Below the pieces are notes generated by a model, which saw nothing but the letters and a program-made list of their open reading frames with translations, had not been told where the DNA came from and ran no database searches. Positions 1-7,525 of a stretch of 64,000 bases of DNA are shown here, one piece after another. The first letter of the stretch is position 1. Each line of letters begins with the position of its first letter. Location: the NCBI GenBank assembly GCA_964397565.1, contig CAYNJC010000003.1:1-64000 (forward strand), in the 5' to 3' direction. The position numbers and the translations under genes are program-made. This stretch comes from JAPLST01 sp964397565 (GTDB lineage: Bacteria; Auribacterota; UBA3054; JAPLST01).

Positions 1-202
1 TAAGATACAAGCCGCCCGCGGTGAGGGCGGCTTCTGCAGCCGCGGTCATCCGCGCTCCACGCCGCTGGCGGGATCCACGCCGCTGGCGGGATCCCCGCCT
101 TTGACGGGACTAGGCTGGTGCCTTAGCTAGCCAGGCCAGCTCCAAGCAGGCGCCCGCGGCCACAATTGGCATGACACCAAGCAAGCGCATTCATTAGTAA
201 CA
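1..202 (+). repeat. MITE-like element, copy 1 (cut by window start)
   Basis: GC-rich element ending in a 15-bp terminal repeat (GCGCATTCATTAGTA near 187-201). Its body, with the GAGGGCGGCTTCTGCAGCC block near 24-42 and CGCCCGCGGCCACAATT near 148-164, recurs at 361-490 and, reversed, at 53547-53716. The left end lies outside the window. A CGCCGCTGGCGGGATC unit is repeated twice inside it. Confidence 0.75.
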
Positions 203-360
203 GCAGGCCTCTTCCGGGATTTCCGTGGGGAAAACCACTTATCCCGCCAACGGCGGGATGAGCGGTGTTCTCTGCGCAACGCGGGGGCCGCTCCCGCGTG
301 GCAGGCACTGCTGCTGGAACCGAGGTCACGCGCGACGTTGACCCGCAGGCTAATTGCTGA
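203..360. other. Inter-repeat spacer with hairpin
   Basis: No gene seen. It contains a perfect hairpin ATCCCGCC-aac-GGCGGGAT (about 240-258) of the same composition as the stems in the neighbouring repeats. Confidence 0.4.
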
Positions 361-490
361 TATACTAATGAATGCGCGTTCTAGTTTGCAGCATCCTTGT
401 AGCCGCCCGCGGCGAGGGCGGCTTCTGCAGCCGCGGTCAGCGCCCGCGGCCACAATTGAAATGCCAACAAGTAAGCGCACTCATTAGTAA
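361..490 (+). repeat. MITE-like element, copy 2 (complete)
   Basis: About 130 bp bounded by TACTAATGAATGCGC on the left and its inverted counterpart GCGCACTCATTAGTA on the right. The interior matches the first and third copies. It is too short to encode a transposase, so any mobilisation would be in trans. No clear target-site duplication is visible. It ends about 25 bp upstream of the ribosome binding site of the gene at 529. Confidence 0.8.
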
Positions 491-528
491 TGCATAGTAC
501 TTGAATTTAACGGGAGGAAAATCGCTGC

Positions 529-1389
529 ATGAGAATGTATCTTGCACTGCTGACGGCAAGTGTGCTGAACGGCACCGCCGCAATCATTGATCACACGTAT
601 GTCGACGAGGTCGCCGGCTATTCGCAAAGTATGCTGAATGCGATCGGCACGCAGCGCTGGTTGTTCTGTCATGCATCGGTGGGTGGCAACATGGTGGACG
701 GCATCAGTGCGCTGCACAGCGAGAATGCCACCCGCTATCAATGGAGCAGCGCGAGTGTGGGCTACAACAGCGCTACACTGTGCGCGGCGGATCCGCCCAC
801 GCCGACCTTGGCCGGCCGCATTTATGAATGCAATCGCGGCAATCCCGGCTGGCAGGACAAATGCACGATTTTCAGCAATTCCGTCGCGGCGGCAGGATGG
901 CACTATTCCGCCGTTGATGCCGTGATGGACAAGTTGTGCTACATTGATCCGGACGCCAATCCGACGAATTATGTAGCGCTGATGGCCGCGCTCGAGACCG
1001 CCTTTCCGGCGACGAAGTTTGTCTACAGTGCCATTCCGCTCACGACGGACAGCGATGCCGACAATGCCCGCCGCAACGCCTACAACCGCTATGTGCGCCA
1101 GCAGTGCGCGGCGCATGATAAACTGATGTTTGACTTGGCCGACATCGAAGCCCACGATACCAATGGCGTGGCGCAGACGTTTGTGTATGGCGGGCTGACC
1201 AACCAGAAATTGTGGGCCAGCTATACGGATGACGGCGGGCATCTCAATGCGCTTGGCCAGCGCCGTGCCGCGCTGGCCTGGTACGCGGTCGGCGCGCAGT
1301 TCGCCGTGCCGGAACCGGCGCTTCATCTCACGTGGCTCTTGCTCGGCCTTGTGCGGCGCGGCGCTGGTCACGCACCGGCAACAAACTAA
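529..1389 (+). CDS. Secreted SGNH-hydrolase-like protein with PEP-CTERM-type tail
   Basis: 286 aa. The start is supported by GGGAGG about 11 nt upstream. Residues 1-18 look like a signal peptide. A CHASVGGN stretch near residue 47 and a GGHLNALGQRRAALAWYAV stretch near the C-terminus resemble the Ser/Gly block and the catalytic His block of SGNH/GDSL hydrolases, but I do not see a textbook GDS motif, so the enzyme call is tentative. The C-terminus has VPEP, then a hydrophobic stretch, then RR, as in PEP-CTERM sorting signals used by exosortases. A second PEP-CTERM-like protein lies at 44403-46826. No exosortase is in the window. The K+ channel gene follows after 18 bp. Confidence 0.6.
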   Translation: MRMYLALLTASVLNGTAAIIDHTYVDEVAGYSQSMLNAIGTQRWLFCHASVGGNMVDGISALHSENATRYQWSSASVGYNSATLCAADPPTPTLAGRIYECNRGNPGWQDKCTIFSNSVAAAGWHYSAVDAVMDKLCYIDPDANPTNYVALMAALETAFPATKFVYSAIPLTTDSDADNARRNAYNRYVRQQCAAHDKLMFDLADIEAHDTNGVAQTFVYGGLTNQKLWASYTDDGGHLNALGQRRAALAWYAVGAQFAVPEPALHLTWLLLGLVRRGAGHAPATN

Positions 1390-1407
1390 CAAGCCAGGAA
1401 CGCCCTT

Positions 1408-2073
1408 ATGCCCCATCGCCTCTGGAAACTCCACGCCGGCAACAAATACGCGCATCTGTTGGCGTTGCTGCTCGTCTTTTTTATACTCTCGCCGGTGTTC
1501 GAACGCGCGAATTATACGCCGCCGATCATCTCATTTGTCTTTCTATGCATTCTGGCCTTCACCATGCGCGCCATCGAGCTGCATCGCATGACCCTGCGCG
1601 TGTGTGTCGTGCTGCTGCTGCTCGGCTTCGTGCTTGACTTGGCCTCCTATGTGGCCGGCCCCGCGACGTTGCAGACCGGGCTCGGGCTTGGCGCGACCAG
1701 TTTATACGCGGTGGTCATGCTGGTCACCATGGCCACGATGGTACAGCGCTTGTTCACCACCGCGCAAGTTACCTGGGACACCATTCTGGGCGGCATCTCC
1801 ACCTATTTTCTGCTCGGCTTTTTTTGGGCGCTGTTGTTCATCACACTGCACCAACTGCACCCCTGCAATTTTCATGTGCCGCCGCCGGGCCACGCTATAT
1901 ATTTGGTCTATTTCAGCTTTACCACCTTGACGACGGTCGGCTATGGCGATGTGGTGCCGACCAGCGGCATGGCCATGATGCTGGCTAATCTTGAAGCGAT
2001 CGTCGGCCAACTCTTCCTGACCGTGTTCATTGCGCGCCTGATCGGCCTGCATCTGGCGCATCATCTGCGCTAG
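1408..2073 (+). CDS. Potassium channel family membrane protein (Ion_trans_2-like)
   Basis: 221 aa integral membrane protein. Four hydrophobic segments lie in residues 16-115, followed by the pore module: a helix at about 128-150, the K+ selectivity filter TTVGYGD at 175-181, and an inner helix at about 190-212. The filter is the diagnostic feature of K+ channels, which conduct K+ across the inner membrane as tetramers. There is no RCK/TrkA-N or cyclic-nucleotide regulatory domain after the pore, so gating cannot be assigned. The stop codon is followed directly by a REP-like hairpin (2074-2094). Confidence 0.85.
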   Translation: MPHRLWKLHAGNKYAHLLALLLVFFILSPVFERANYTPPIISFVFLCILAFTMRAIELHRMTLRVCVVLLLLGFVLDLASYVAGPATLQTGLGLGATSLYAVVMLVTMATMVQRLFTTAQVTWDTILGGISTYFLLGFFWALLFITLHQLHPCNFHVPPPGHAIYLVYFSFTTLTTVGYGDVVPTSGMAMMLANLEAIVGQLFLTVFIARLIGLHLAHHLR

Positions 2074-2094
2074 ATCCGTTCGCCGCGAACGGAT
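2074..2094. repeat. REP-like hairpin, copy 1
   Basis: Perfect 9-bp stem ATCCGTTCG / CGAACGGAT with a CCG loop, immediately after the channel stop codon. The CGTTCGC core is shared with hairpins at 12243, 16803 and 25859, whose flanking stem bases differ in a compensated way. There is no T-run, so it is not a standard terminator. Confidence 0.7.
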
Positions 2095-2109
2095 GTATAC
2101 TAGGTGTTC

Positions 2110-2207
2110 CGCCCCGCCGGCCTTGCGCCGGTGGCAGGAAAGGTCGCGAGAAGAACCGCGCCGCCACCTTCAATCTCATGCGCCCACGGCGCAAGGCCGT
2201 GGAGGTC
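2110..2207 (+). repeat. Two-hairpin element, copy D
   Basis: Two stem-loops (GCCGGCCTTGCGCCGG-type and CCACGGCGCAAGGCCGTGG) joined by about 50 nt containing CAATCTCATGCG and ending in AGGTCT. It has the same order, spacing and connecting motif as the elements at 4708, 24798 and 32280, but different stem sequences that still pair. Confidence 0.65.
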
Positions 2208-2247
2208 TTCAGACCAGGCATTTCTAACACACGACACTGGCCCGCGG

Positions 2248-3306
2248 CTACTGCACGCGCCATTTGGCGCCGCGACCAAGGCCCTCGGCCTTGATCGCGC
2301 CTTCGTCGCGCAATTGCCGCAGCACCAGCCGGATCATGTCGTGGCTCACCCACGGACAGGCATCCTCAATGTCCGAAATCGCAAACGGCACTGTGCGGCG
2401 CAAGACCGCCTCGCGCACCGCGTCCGTCTTGGCGCCCTTGCCACGCTTGATCGTGCCGACGCGTTCCTCAAACTCACGATACGCGCGCACCAGTACACCC
2501 CAGAAATAATTCAACCACGGCGCTGCGTCGTGCCGCCCGTTATGCCAATGCCGCGAACTGTGCTCCAATACTTCATAGTACGTCTGCTTTGATTCCTCGA
2601 CGATGCGCTCGAGACTGATGTAGCGCCCAACCAAATACTCGCTCTGATACAACAACAGCAGGGTCAACAAACGCGAGACGCGGCCATTGCCGTCGCGGAA
2701 CGGATGGATGCACAGGAAATCGAGCATCGCCAGCGGAATGATGACCAGCGGCTCGATGCGCAGGTCCTGCGCGGCGTGTGCGTAGCGTTCGACCAAGGTC
2801 TTTATCGCGCCCGGTGTGTCGGCGGCAGTGACCGGCGTGAAGCGCACGCGCTTGAAGCGGCCGTCCGGATGCAGCTCGATGATCTCGTTGTTTTTTTTCT
2901 TGTACTGGCCGCCGCTTTCGAGCATGTACAAGTACATCGTCTTGTGCAGCTCGCGTACGGTGGCGACATTGAACGTCATCTGCGCGCCGGCGGCGTGAAT
3001 ACCGCGCAACGCGTCGCGATAACCGGCCAGTTCTTGCTCGGAGCGATTCTCCGGCTGCGCACCCTTGCCGACCACGGCCTCGACGCGATGAGGCGGTGCC
3101 GTGATGCCCTCAATCCGGTTGGACGATTCACTTGATTCAACCATGGCGGCGTTTTTGAGCGAATCGAGCACTTCCGGCGTCTGCTGTGAAAAAAGCGCTT
3201 GCTTGCCGCGATATTCACCCAGCGCTTGCAGCATCGAGGCCTGTGCCGCGTTGAATTTCAGCGCGTGAAGGTAGGTGTCAGTCAGGGAGTGCATGGGGAT
3301 GTTCAA
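2248..3306 (-). CDS. Fic family protein (putative AMPylase) with C-terminal winged helix
   Basis: 352 aa. The Fic core motif HPFRDGNGR is at 201-209, with the catalytic His at 201. Fic domains usually transfer AMP from ATP to a target side chain. An N-terminal inhibitory motif SSNRIEG (61-67, of the S/T-x-x-x-E-G/N type) marks a self-inhibited Fic protein. Residues about 290-352 form a winged-helix-like DNA-binding tail, suggesting autoregulation or transcriptional control. No antitoxin gene is adjacent, as expected when the inhibitory helix is internal. It has its own strong promoter with repeated operator-like motifs (3410-3474). The target is unknown. Confidence 0.88.
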   Translation of the reverse strand: MNIPMHSLTDTYLHALKFNAAQASMLQALGEYRGKQALFSQQTPEVLDSLKNAAMVESSESSNRIEGITAPPHRVEAVVGKGAQPENRSEQELAGYRDALRGIHAAGAQMTFNVATVRELHKTMYLYMLESGGQYKKKNNEIIELHPDGRFKRVRFTPVTAADTPGAIKTLVERYAHAAQDLRIEPLVIIPLAMLDFLCIHPFRDGNGRVSRLLTLLLLYQSEYLVGRYISLERIVEESKQTYYEVLEHSSRHWHNGRHDAAPWLNYFWGVLVRAYREFEERVGTIKRGKGAKTDAVREAVLRRTVPFAISDIEDACPWVSHDMIRLVLRQLRDEGAIKAEGLGRGAKWRVQ

Positions 3307-3371
3307 TTAATGATTGGTCATTGGTCATTTTTCATTTGTCATTGATCATTGATCATTGACCACTGACCAAA
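3307..3371. repeat. Short-period repeat array (ATTGGTCATT / ATTGATCATT)
   Basis: Degenerate tandem copies of an 8-10 bp unit (tcattggtcatt, tcattgatcattgatcattg) directly upstream of the Fic start, within its predicted 5' leader. AT-rich and unlike the surrounding sequence. Confidence 0.6.
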
Positions 3372-3409
3372 GGGGGTAGCACCATACGCATATAGGTAAC
3401 CATGCCGAT

Positions 3410-3474
3410 ATATTACCCTATTTAGCGTTTTTTGTCAATAAGGGTAGTATAGCGGCTTTTTTACCCCTATTTAG
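3410..3474 (-). promoter_or_regulatory. Promoter and candidate operators of the Fic gene
   Basis: On the minus strand TTGACA (3438-3433), a 17-bp spacer and TAATAT (3415-3410) form a near-ideal sigma70 promoter. A 12-13 bp motif, TACCCTATTTAG on the plus strand, covers the -10/spacer (3414-3425). A near-identical TACCCCTATTTAG lies upstream of the -35 (3462-3474), and an inverted AATAAGGGTA (3437-3446) abuts the -35. This placement suggests operators, perhaps for the winged helix of the Fic protein itself (inference). Confidence 0.65.
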
Positions 3475-3511
3475 GAAACGGTACCCCAATAATGCTTGCG
3501 CCGCGAAAGAA

Positions 3512-4243
3512 TCATGCAATGCAGGCCGCGCCGTCATCCACGTGGCGGGTGGGCGGATGCCAGACGGGATGCTCGCCGCGGGTTTGCAAGGCGATAAATG
3601 CGCAGAGATAGTCCATCTCGAGCTGGAGCGTGTCCACGTACGGCGTCAGGTCGCGCGCCGCGCGCGGAATGTAGAGCGGATCGGCAAAGGCGGCGTAAAT
3701 GTGGCCGAAGGGCAGCGGCATGATCATGTGATCCCAGGTGGGCAGCACGATTTTGCGGGTGATGTCGAAGGCGAGCGGAATGAGCGGCATGCCGGACATT
3801 TGCGCCAGCAGCAGCGCGCCCGGCTGGACGCGATAGCGCGGCCCTTTCGAGCCATCCAACGCCAGGGACGTATCGCGCCCGCCGCGTGCCACATCGATGA
3901 GCAGCTTCATCGCGCCAATGCCGCCGCGGGTGCTCGAGCCGCGCACCGTTTCGATCTCGAATTTCGCCATCAAGCGCTTGAACAATTCACCGTCGCGGCT
4001 TTTGGAAACCATCAGCGTGAGGTTGTGGAAGCCATAGCGATAATAATAATAGTACGGCAGCGCCAACAGGCGATTGTGCCAGGAGACGAAAATGGCGTTG
4101 TGACCGGCCCGACAGTGCTGCTCGAAGAAGCGCTCGTTGGTCAGCGAGACGCGGCAGGTGGCAAAGACGCCGCGCATCAGGCCGAAAATCGCGTTTGGCC
4201 CGATGTGCGTGTGCAACAAAGTGATGTTGTCTTTGCGGCTCAT
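3512..4243 (-). CDS. DUF374-type lysophospholipid acyltransferase family protein
   Basis: 243 aa. The start is the ATG at 4243, which overlaps the queF stop as ATGA. The sequence shows SWHNRLLALPYYY, the SRDGELFKRLMAKFEIETVRGSS region and ALDGSKGPRYRVQPGALLLAQ. Together these are typical of the DUF374 family related to LpxL/PlsC acyltransferases, thought to act on lipid A or phospholipid precursors at the inner membrane. The exact substrate cannot be told from sequence. It is coupled to queF, with no obvious pathway link. Confidence 0.8.
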   Translation of the reverse strand: MSRKDNITLLHTHIGPNAIFGLMRGVFATCRVSLTNERFFEQHCRAGHNAIFVSWHNRLLALPYYYYYRYGFHNLTLMVSKSRDGELFKRLMAKFEIETVRGSSTRGGIGAMKLLIDVARGGRDTSLALDGSKGPRYRVQPGALLLAQMSGMPLIPLAFDITRKIVLPTWDHMIMPLPFGHIYAAFADPLYIPRAARDLTPYVDTLQLEMDYLCAFIALQTRGEHPVWHPPTRHVDDGAACIA

Positions 4244-4656
4244 GCGCGGGCGCGACGGCGCGGTGGTTTGGCATAGCGGGCGGTGGCCACGGTGTGCATC
4301 CCGCCACGCGGCGTGTAGTCCAGTTCGACGGTCAGCTCGTGCGGCGCGCAACTGCGCACCAGATCGTCGAGCAGGTGATTGACGGCATGCTCGTAGTAGA
4401 TGCCGACGTTGCGATACGACAATAAATAATATTTGAACGAGCGCAATTCAATGCAGACTTTGTCGGGCACATAGCGGACGCGCACGGTGCCAAAGTCCGG
4501 CAACCCGGAGAAGGGGCAGACCGCCGTGAATTCATTGGTCTCGATCAGCAGCTCGATGCGCTGGCGCGGATGCTCATACGGGAAGGTCTGCAGTTGGCTG
4601 GGATCAATGGCCTCATAGCCTTGAAACGGCATGACTTTGTCGTGGGCGGTGAACAT
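4240..4656 (-). CDS. queF: NADPH-dependent preQ0 reductase QueF
   Basis: 138 aa from the ATG at 4656 (a TTG four codons upstream is possible). It reduces the nitrile of 7-cyano-7-deazaguanine (preQ0) to preQ1 in queuosine biosynthesis. The nucleophilic Cys is in FTAVCPFSG (C47), followed by LPDFG with the catalytic Asp (D54). The NADPH-binding ELRSFKYYLLSYRN block and the Glu in IYYEHA are also present. The length matches the short unimodular QueF type. Other queuosine genes are not in the window. Confidence 0.93.
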   Translation of the reverse strand: MFTAHDKVMPFQGYEAIDPSQLQTFPYEHPRQRIELLIETNEFTAVCPFSGLPDFGTVRVRYVPDKVCIELRSFKYYLLSYRNVGIYYEHAVNHLLDDLVRSCAPHELTVELDYTPRGGMHTVATARYAKPPRRRARA

Positions 4657-4707
4657 GGATTTCAGCAAGTAATGATTAGCGCCTTGTGGGCAGTTTTGCT
4701 GTGGCAG

Positions 4708-4816
4708 AGACCCCCACGGACCCGCCGCTGGCGGGACCGTGGGTGAATGAGATTGGGCAACCGCGCGCCACGCTCTGTTTCAATCTTTGCTCCCACCGAG
4801 GCAAGCTCGGTGGGGA
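4708..4816 (-). repeat. Two-hairpin element, copy C
   Basis: On the minus strand: CCCCACCGAGCTTGCCTCGG hairpin, a linker with CAATCTCATTCACC, then a CCACGG...CCGTGG stem ending in GGGGGTCT. It is nearly identical in order and linker to the copies at 24798 and 32280. It fills the gap between queF and tatD. Confidence 0.75.
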
Positions 4817-4855
4817 GCAGAGAGCGAACAATCTGGCATGGTGGATGCATACGCA

Positions 4856-5623
4856 TCATACAGGGAGCGATAACCCAAACAGCGCGCAGGCATTACGGGT
4901 GGTGGCGTGGTCGAGCTCGTCGCGCGGAATGCCACGCAGGCTGGCGTGCTGCTCGGCGATCAGGGCGACCCAGGCCGGCTCGTTGCGTTTGCCGCGCCGG
5001 GGCACGGGCGCAAGAAACGGCGCGTCGGTCTCGAGCAGCAGGCGTTCGAGCGGCATCGCGCGCGCCACGCCGCGCAGTTCGTCGCATTTGGGAAAGGTGA
5101 TCTGGCCGCAAAAAGAAAGGTGCAGGCCCAAGCTCATGAATGCCTCGGCTTCTGCCAGCGAATATGAAAAGCAATGCACGACGCCGTGCCACGGCGCCGT
5201 ATCCTTGAGCGCGTCGTACGTATCGGTGAAAGCTTCCCGGGAATGAATGATGACCGGTTTGTCATGTTCACGCGCCAGGGCGAGGTAGCGCGCGAAGATG
5301 CGCCGCTGGATTTCGCGCGGCGAAAAATCATAATGGTAATCGAGGCCGATTTCCCCCAGCGCGACGACCCGCGCATCACGCACATGCGCAACGATCCACT
5401 GCTCGTCCTCGGTCGTGGCGGCGTTGGCCCAGTGCGGATGGACGCCATAGGCGCCATACAATTGCGGGTAGGCCGGCAACAGGTCGGCGATCAGGTGATT
5501 GCGCGGGCGCTCGCCGCCGACACAGATCATTGCCGTAACGCCGGCTGCGCGTGCGCGCTCGAGCACCGCGTCGCGGTCGTCCACAAAGTCAGGAAATTCA
5601 AGATGGCAATGGGTGTCAATCAT
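4856..5623 (-). CDS. tatD: TatD family metal-dependent hydrolase
   Basis: 255 aa, close to the usual 255-265. The metal ligands are visible: THCHLEF at the N-terminus, GEIGLDYH, VIIHSRE, HCFSYS and the C-terminal LLLETDAPFLAP. TatD proteins are metal-dependent nucleases/hydrolases (3'-5' exonuclease or D-aminoacyl-tRNA-type roles have been proposed). It lies downstream of the radical SAM gene on the same strand. The 33-bp gap holds a TTTTCGG/TTTTCAG short-period repeat and an extended -10 (TGCTACACT on the minus strand), 7 nt before the ATG. Confidence 0.88.
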   Translation of the reverse strand: MIDTHCHLEFPDFVDDRDAVLERARAAGVTAMICVGGERPRNHLIADLLPAYPQLYGAYGVHPHWANAATTEDEQWIVAHVRDARVVALGEIGLDYHYDFSPREIQRRIFARYLALAREHDKPVIIHSREAFTDTYDALKDTAPWHGVVHCFSYSLAEAEAFMSLGLHLSFCGQITFPKCDELRGVARAMPLERLLLETDAPFLAPVPRRGKRNEPAWVALIAEQHASLRGIPRDELDHATTRNACALFGLSLPV

Positions 5624-5639
5624 GACTACTAGTGTAGCA

Positions 5640-5678
5640 AATCTTGCTTTCGGTTTTCAGTTTTCGGTTTGCAGTTGC
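5640..5678. repeat. Short-period repeat (TTCGGTTTTCAG)
   Basis: Degenerate tandem units ttcggttttcagttttcggtt between tatD and the radical SAM gene. The 3' end of the radical SAM CDS (PQLQTEN) runs into it. Confidence 0.5.
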
Positions 5679-7525
5679 GGGCACGCGCCCCAGCGTTGCA
5701 GGCCGCAGGCGTTGCAGGCGCCGTGCTGGCACGCGGGCGTCGGCTCGGCCGCCAGCGCCTTCTGCCATTCCGCGCGCAAGAATTCCTTGGTGACGCCGCA
5801 CTCGAGCGCATCCCACGGCAGCGGGCTGTCATCCGGAATCGCCGCCAGATACGCGGCCACATCCACGCCGCACTCGCGGAAGGCCTGCTCCCACACCTCA
5901 AAGTTACACTGCTCGCGCCATTGATCGAAGCGGCAGCCGAGTTGGTACGCGCGCTCGACCACATCGGCCAGGCGGGCGTCGCCGCGGGCAAACACGGCCT
6001 CGAGCCGGCTGAGGCGCCGGTCATGAAAATCGACCGCGACACTGCGCGGCAGGTTGTGCAGAATGAACTGCTGCTTCTCGTGAATGTCCGCCTCGTCGGC
6101 AAACGCGGCCCATTGGAACGGCGTGAAAGCCTTGGGCACGAAAGTGGCGATCGAGAGATTGATGCGCGCCGCCCGGCCCTTCACGCGCGAGCACACGCCG
6201 TGAATCTGGCGCACCAGCCGGACAAGCGCCTCAATGTCCTCCCGCGTTTCGGTCGGCAGGCCCAGCATGAAATACAGTTTGACAAGCTGCCAGCCGGCGC
6301 GGAAGACGGACGCGACCGTCTCGAGGATTTCTTCGTCACTCAGACCTTTGTTGATCACGCGGCGCAGGCGTTCACTGCCGGCTTCGGGCGCGAAGGTGAA
6401 GCCGGTCTTGCGCATTGTGCGGATGCTCTCGGCCAAGGCCGGGTCGAACGAATCAATCCGCAAGGACGGCAGCGACACGGCCGTGCGCATCGCGCCCAAC
6501 ACCTGCGGCTCGAACAATTCGCGCAATGCCTGCGGCAAGGCCCGACAATCACTGGCCGAGAGCGAGGCCAGGGTCACTTCCTCAAAGCCGGTGCGGTAAA
6601 TAACGTCGATCGTCTCGCGCACAATCTGCGCCGCGGCTTTCTCGCGCAGCGGGCGGGTGATCATGCCGGCCTGGCAAAAGCGGCAGCCGCGCACACAGCC
6701 GCGCATGATCTCAATCTGGGCCCGGTCATGGACCGCTTCACAGAACGGCACCAGCAATTGGTCGGCCGGCGGCAGCGCCGCCAAGTCACGCACAAACGCT
6801 TTGCGGACCGGGAACGGGGTGGCAGTGTGGCGCGCGCGCCGCGGAGTGAGGCGACCGGCCGGGTCGCAAGCCGGCGCCTGTTCATACAGTTCGGGCACAT
6901 ACATGGCCGGGACGTTTTGCGCCAGATCGCACAGCAGTTCCTCAGTCAATAAGAATTGCCGACTGCAATCAACATGCTGCGCCGCCCAGTGCGCCAGCGC
7001 CACGACCGTGTCCTCGCCATCGCCGAGCGCGAACGCGTCCATGAACGGTTCGAGCGGGCCGGGACTGAAGACATTGCCGCCAGCCAGGATCAGCGGGTGC
7101 GGTGTGCCGCGCCGCCGGGCCGCGCGCAGCGGAATGCCCGCCAGCTCAAGCACGTGCAGCACATTGGTGTAGCACAATTCGTATTGAATTGAAAATCCGA
7201 CGAGGTGAAATTCCGACAGTGGCCGGCACGATTCCAGCGAGCACAGCGGCAGGGCTTGTTCGCGCAGCAGTTGGGCCGCGTCAAGCCATGGCGCATAGCA
7301 GCGCTCGGCCAGCACGCCGGGCAGCGCGTTCAAGACCTGGTACAGGATTTTCAGCCCGAGATGACTGATGCCGAGTTCATAGGTGTCGGGAAAGACCAGG
7401 ACGATGCGCAGTGGCGTCGTGTCCCAATCTTTGACGACGGCGTTGATTTCGTGATTGATGTAGCGGGACGGCCGTTCGACGAACGGAAACAGGTCCGCCT
7501 CATAGCGCGCGCTAAAATCAGGCAC
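5657..7525 (-). CDS. B12-binding domain radical SAM protein (TIGR03960-like)
   Basis: About 622 aa from GTG 7525. A GTG at 7552 would add 9 residues and increase the overlap with the upstream gene. The N-terminal half carries a B12-binding-like Rossmann region (VFPDTYELGISHLGLKIL, VGFSIQYELCYTNVL). The radical SAM cluster is CVRGCRFC (Cys 286, 290 and 293 counting from 7552). A C-terminal Cys-rich tail (CQHGACNACGLQ) may bind a second cluster. Homologues are widespread but uncharacterised, and some lineages pair them with a DUF2344 protein, which is absent here. It overlaps the PIN/TRAM gene end by 8 bp, so the two are co-transcribed. Confidence 0.82.
   Translation of the reverse strand: MPDFSARYEADLFPFVERPSRYINHEINAVVKDWDTTPLRIVLVFPDTYELGISHLGLKILYQVLNALPGVLAERCYAPWLDAAQLLREQALPLCSLESCRPLSEFHLVGFSIQYELCYTNVLHVLELAGIPLRAARRRGTPHPLILAGGNVFSPGPLEPFMDAFALGDGEDTVVALAHWAAQHVDCSRQFLLTEELLCDLAQNVPAMYVPELYEQAPACDPAGRLTPRRARHTATPFPVRKAFVRDLAALPPADQLLVPFCEAVHDRAQIEIMRGCVRGCRFCQAGMITRPLREKAAAQIVRETIDVIYRTGFEEVTLASLSASDCRALPQALRELFEPQVLGAMRTAVSLPSLRIDSFDPALAESIRTMRKTGFTFAPEAGSERLRRVINKGLSDEEILETVASVFRAGWQLVKLYFMLGLPTETREDIEALVRLVRQIHGVCSRVKGRAARINLSIATFVPKAFTPFQWAAFADEADIHEKQQFILHNLPRSVAVDFHDRRLSRLEAVFARGDARLADVVERAYQLGCRFDQWREQCNFEVWEQAFRECGVDVAAYLAAIPDDSPLPWDALECGVTKEFLRAEWQKALAAEPTPACQHGACNACGLQRWGACPQLQTEN

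Noticed and set aside
484..1455. 323-codon open frame on the minus strand opposite the SGNH-like gene
   Set aside because: It is the complement of a gene with a good ribosome binding site, signal peptide and sorting tail. High GC keeps antisense frames open, and its translation shows no domain.
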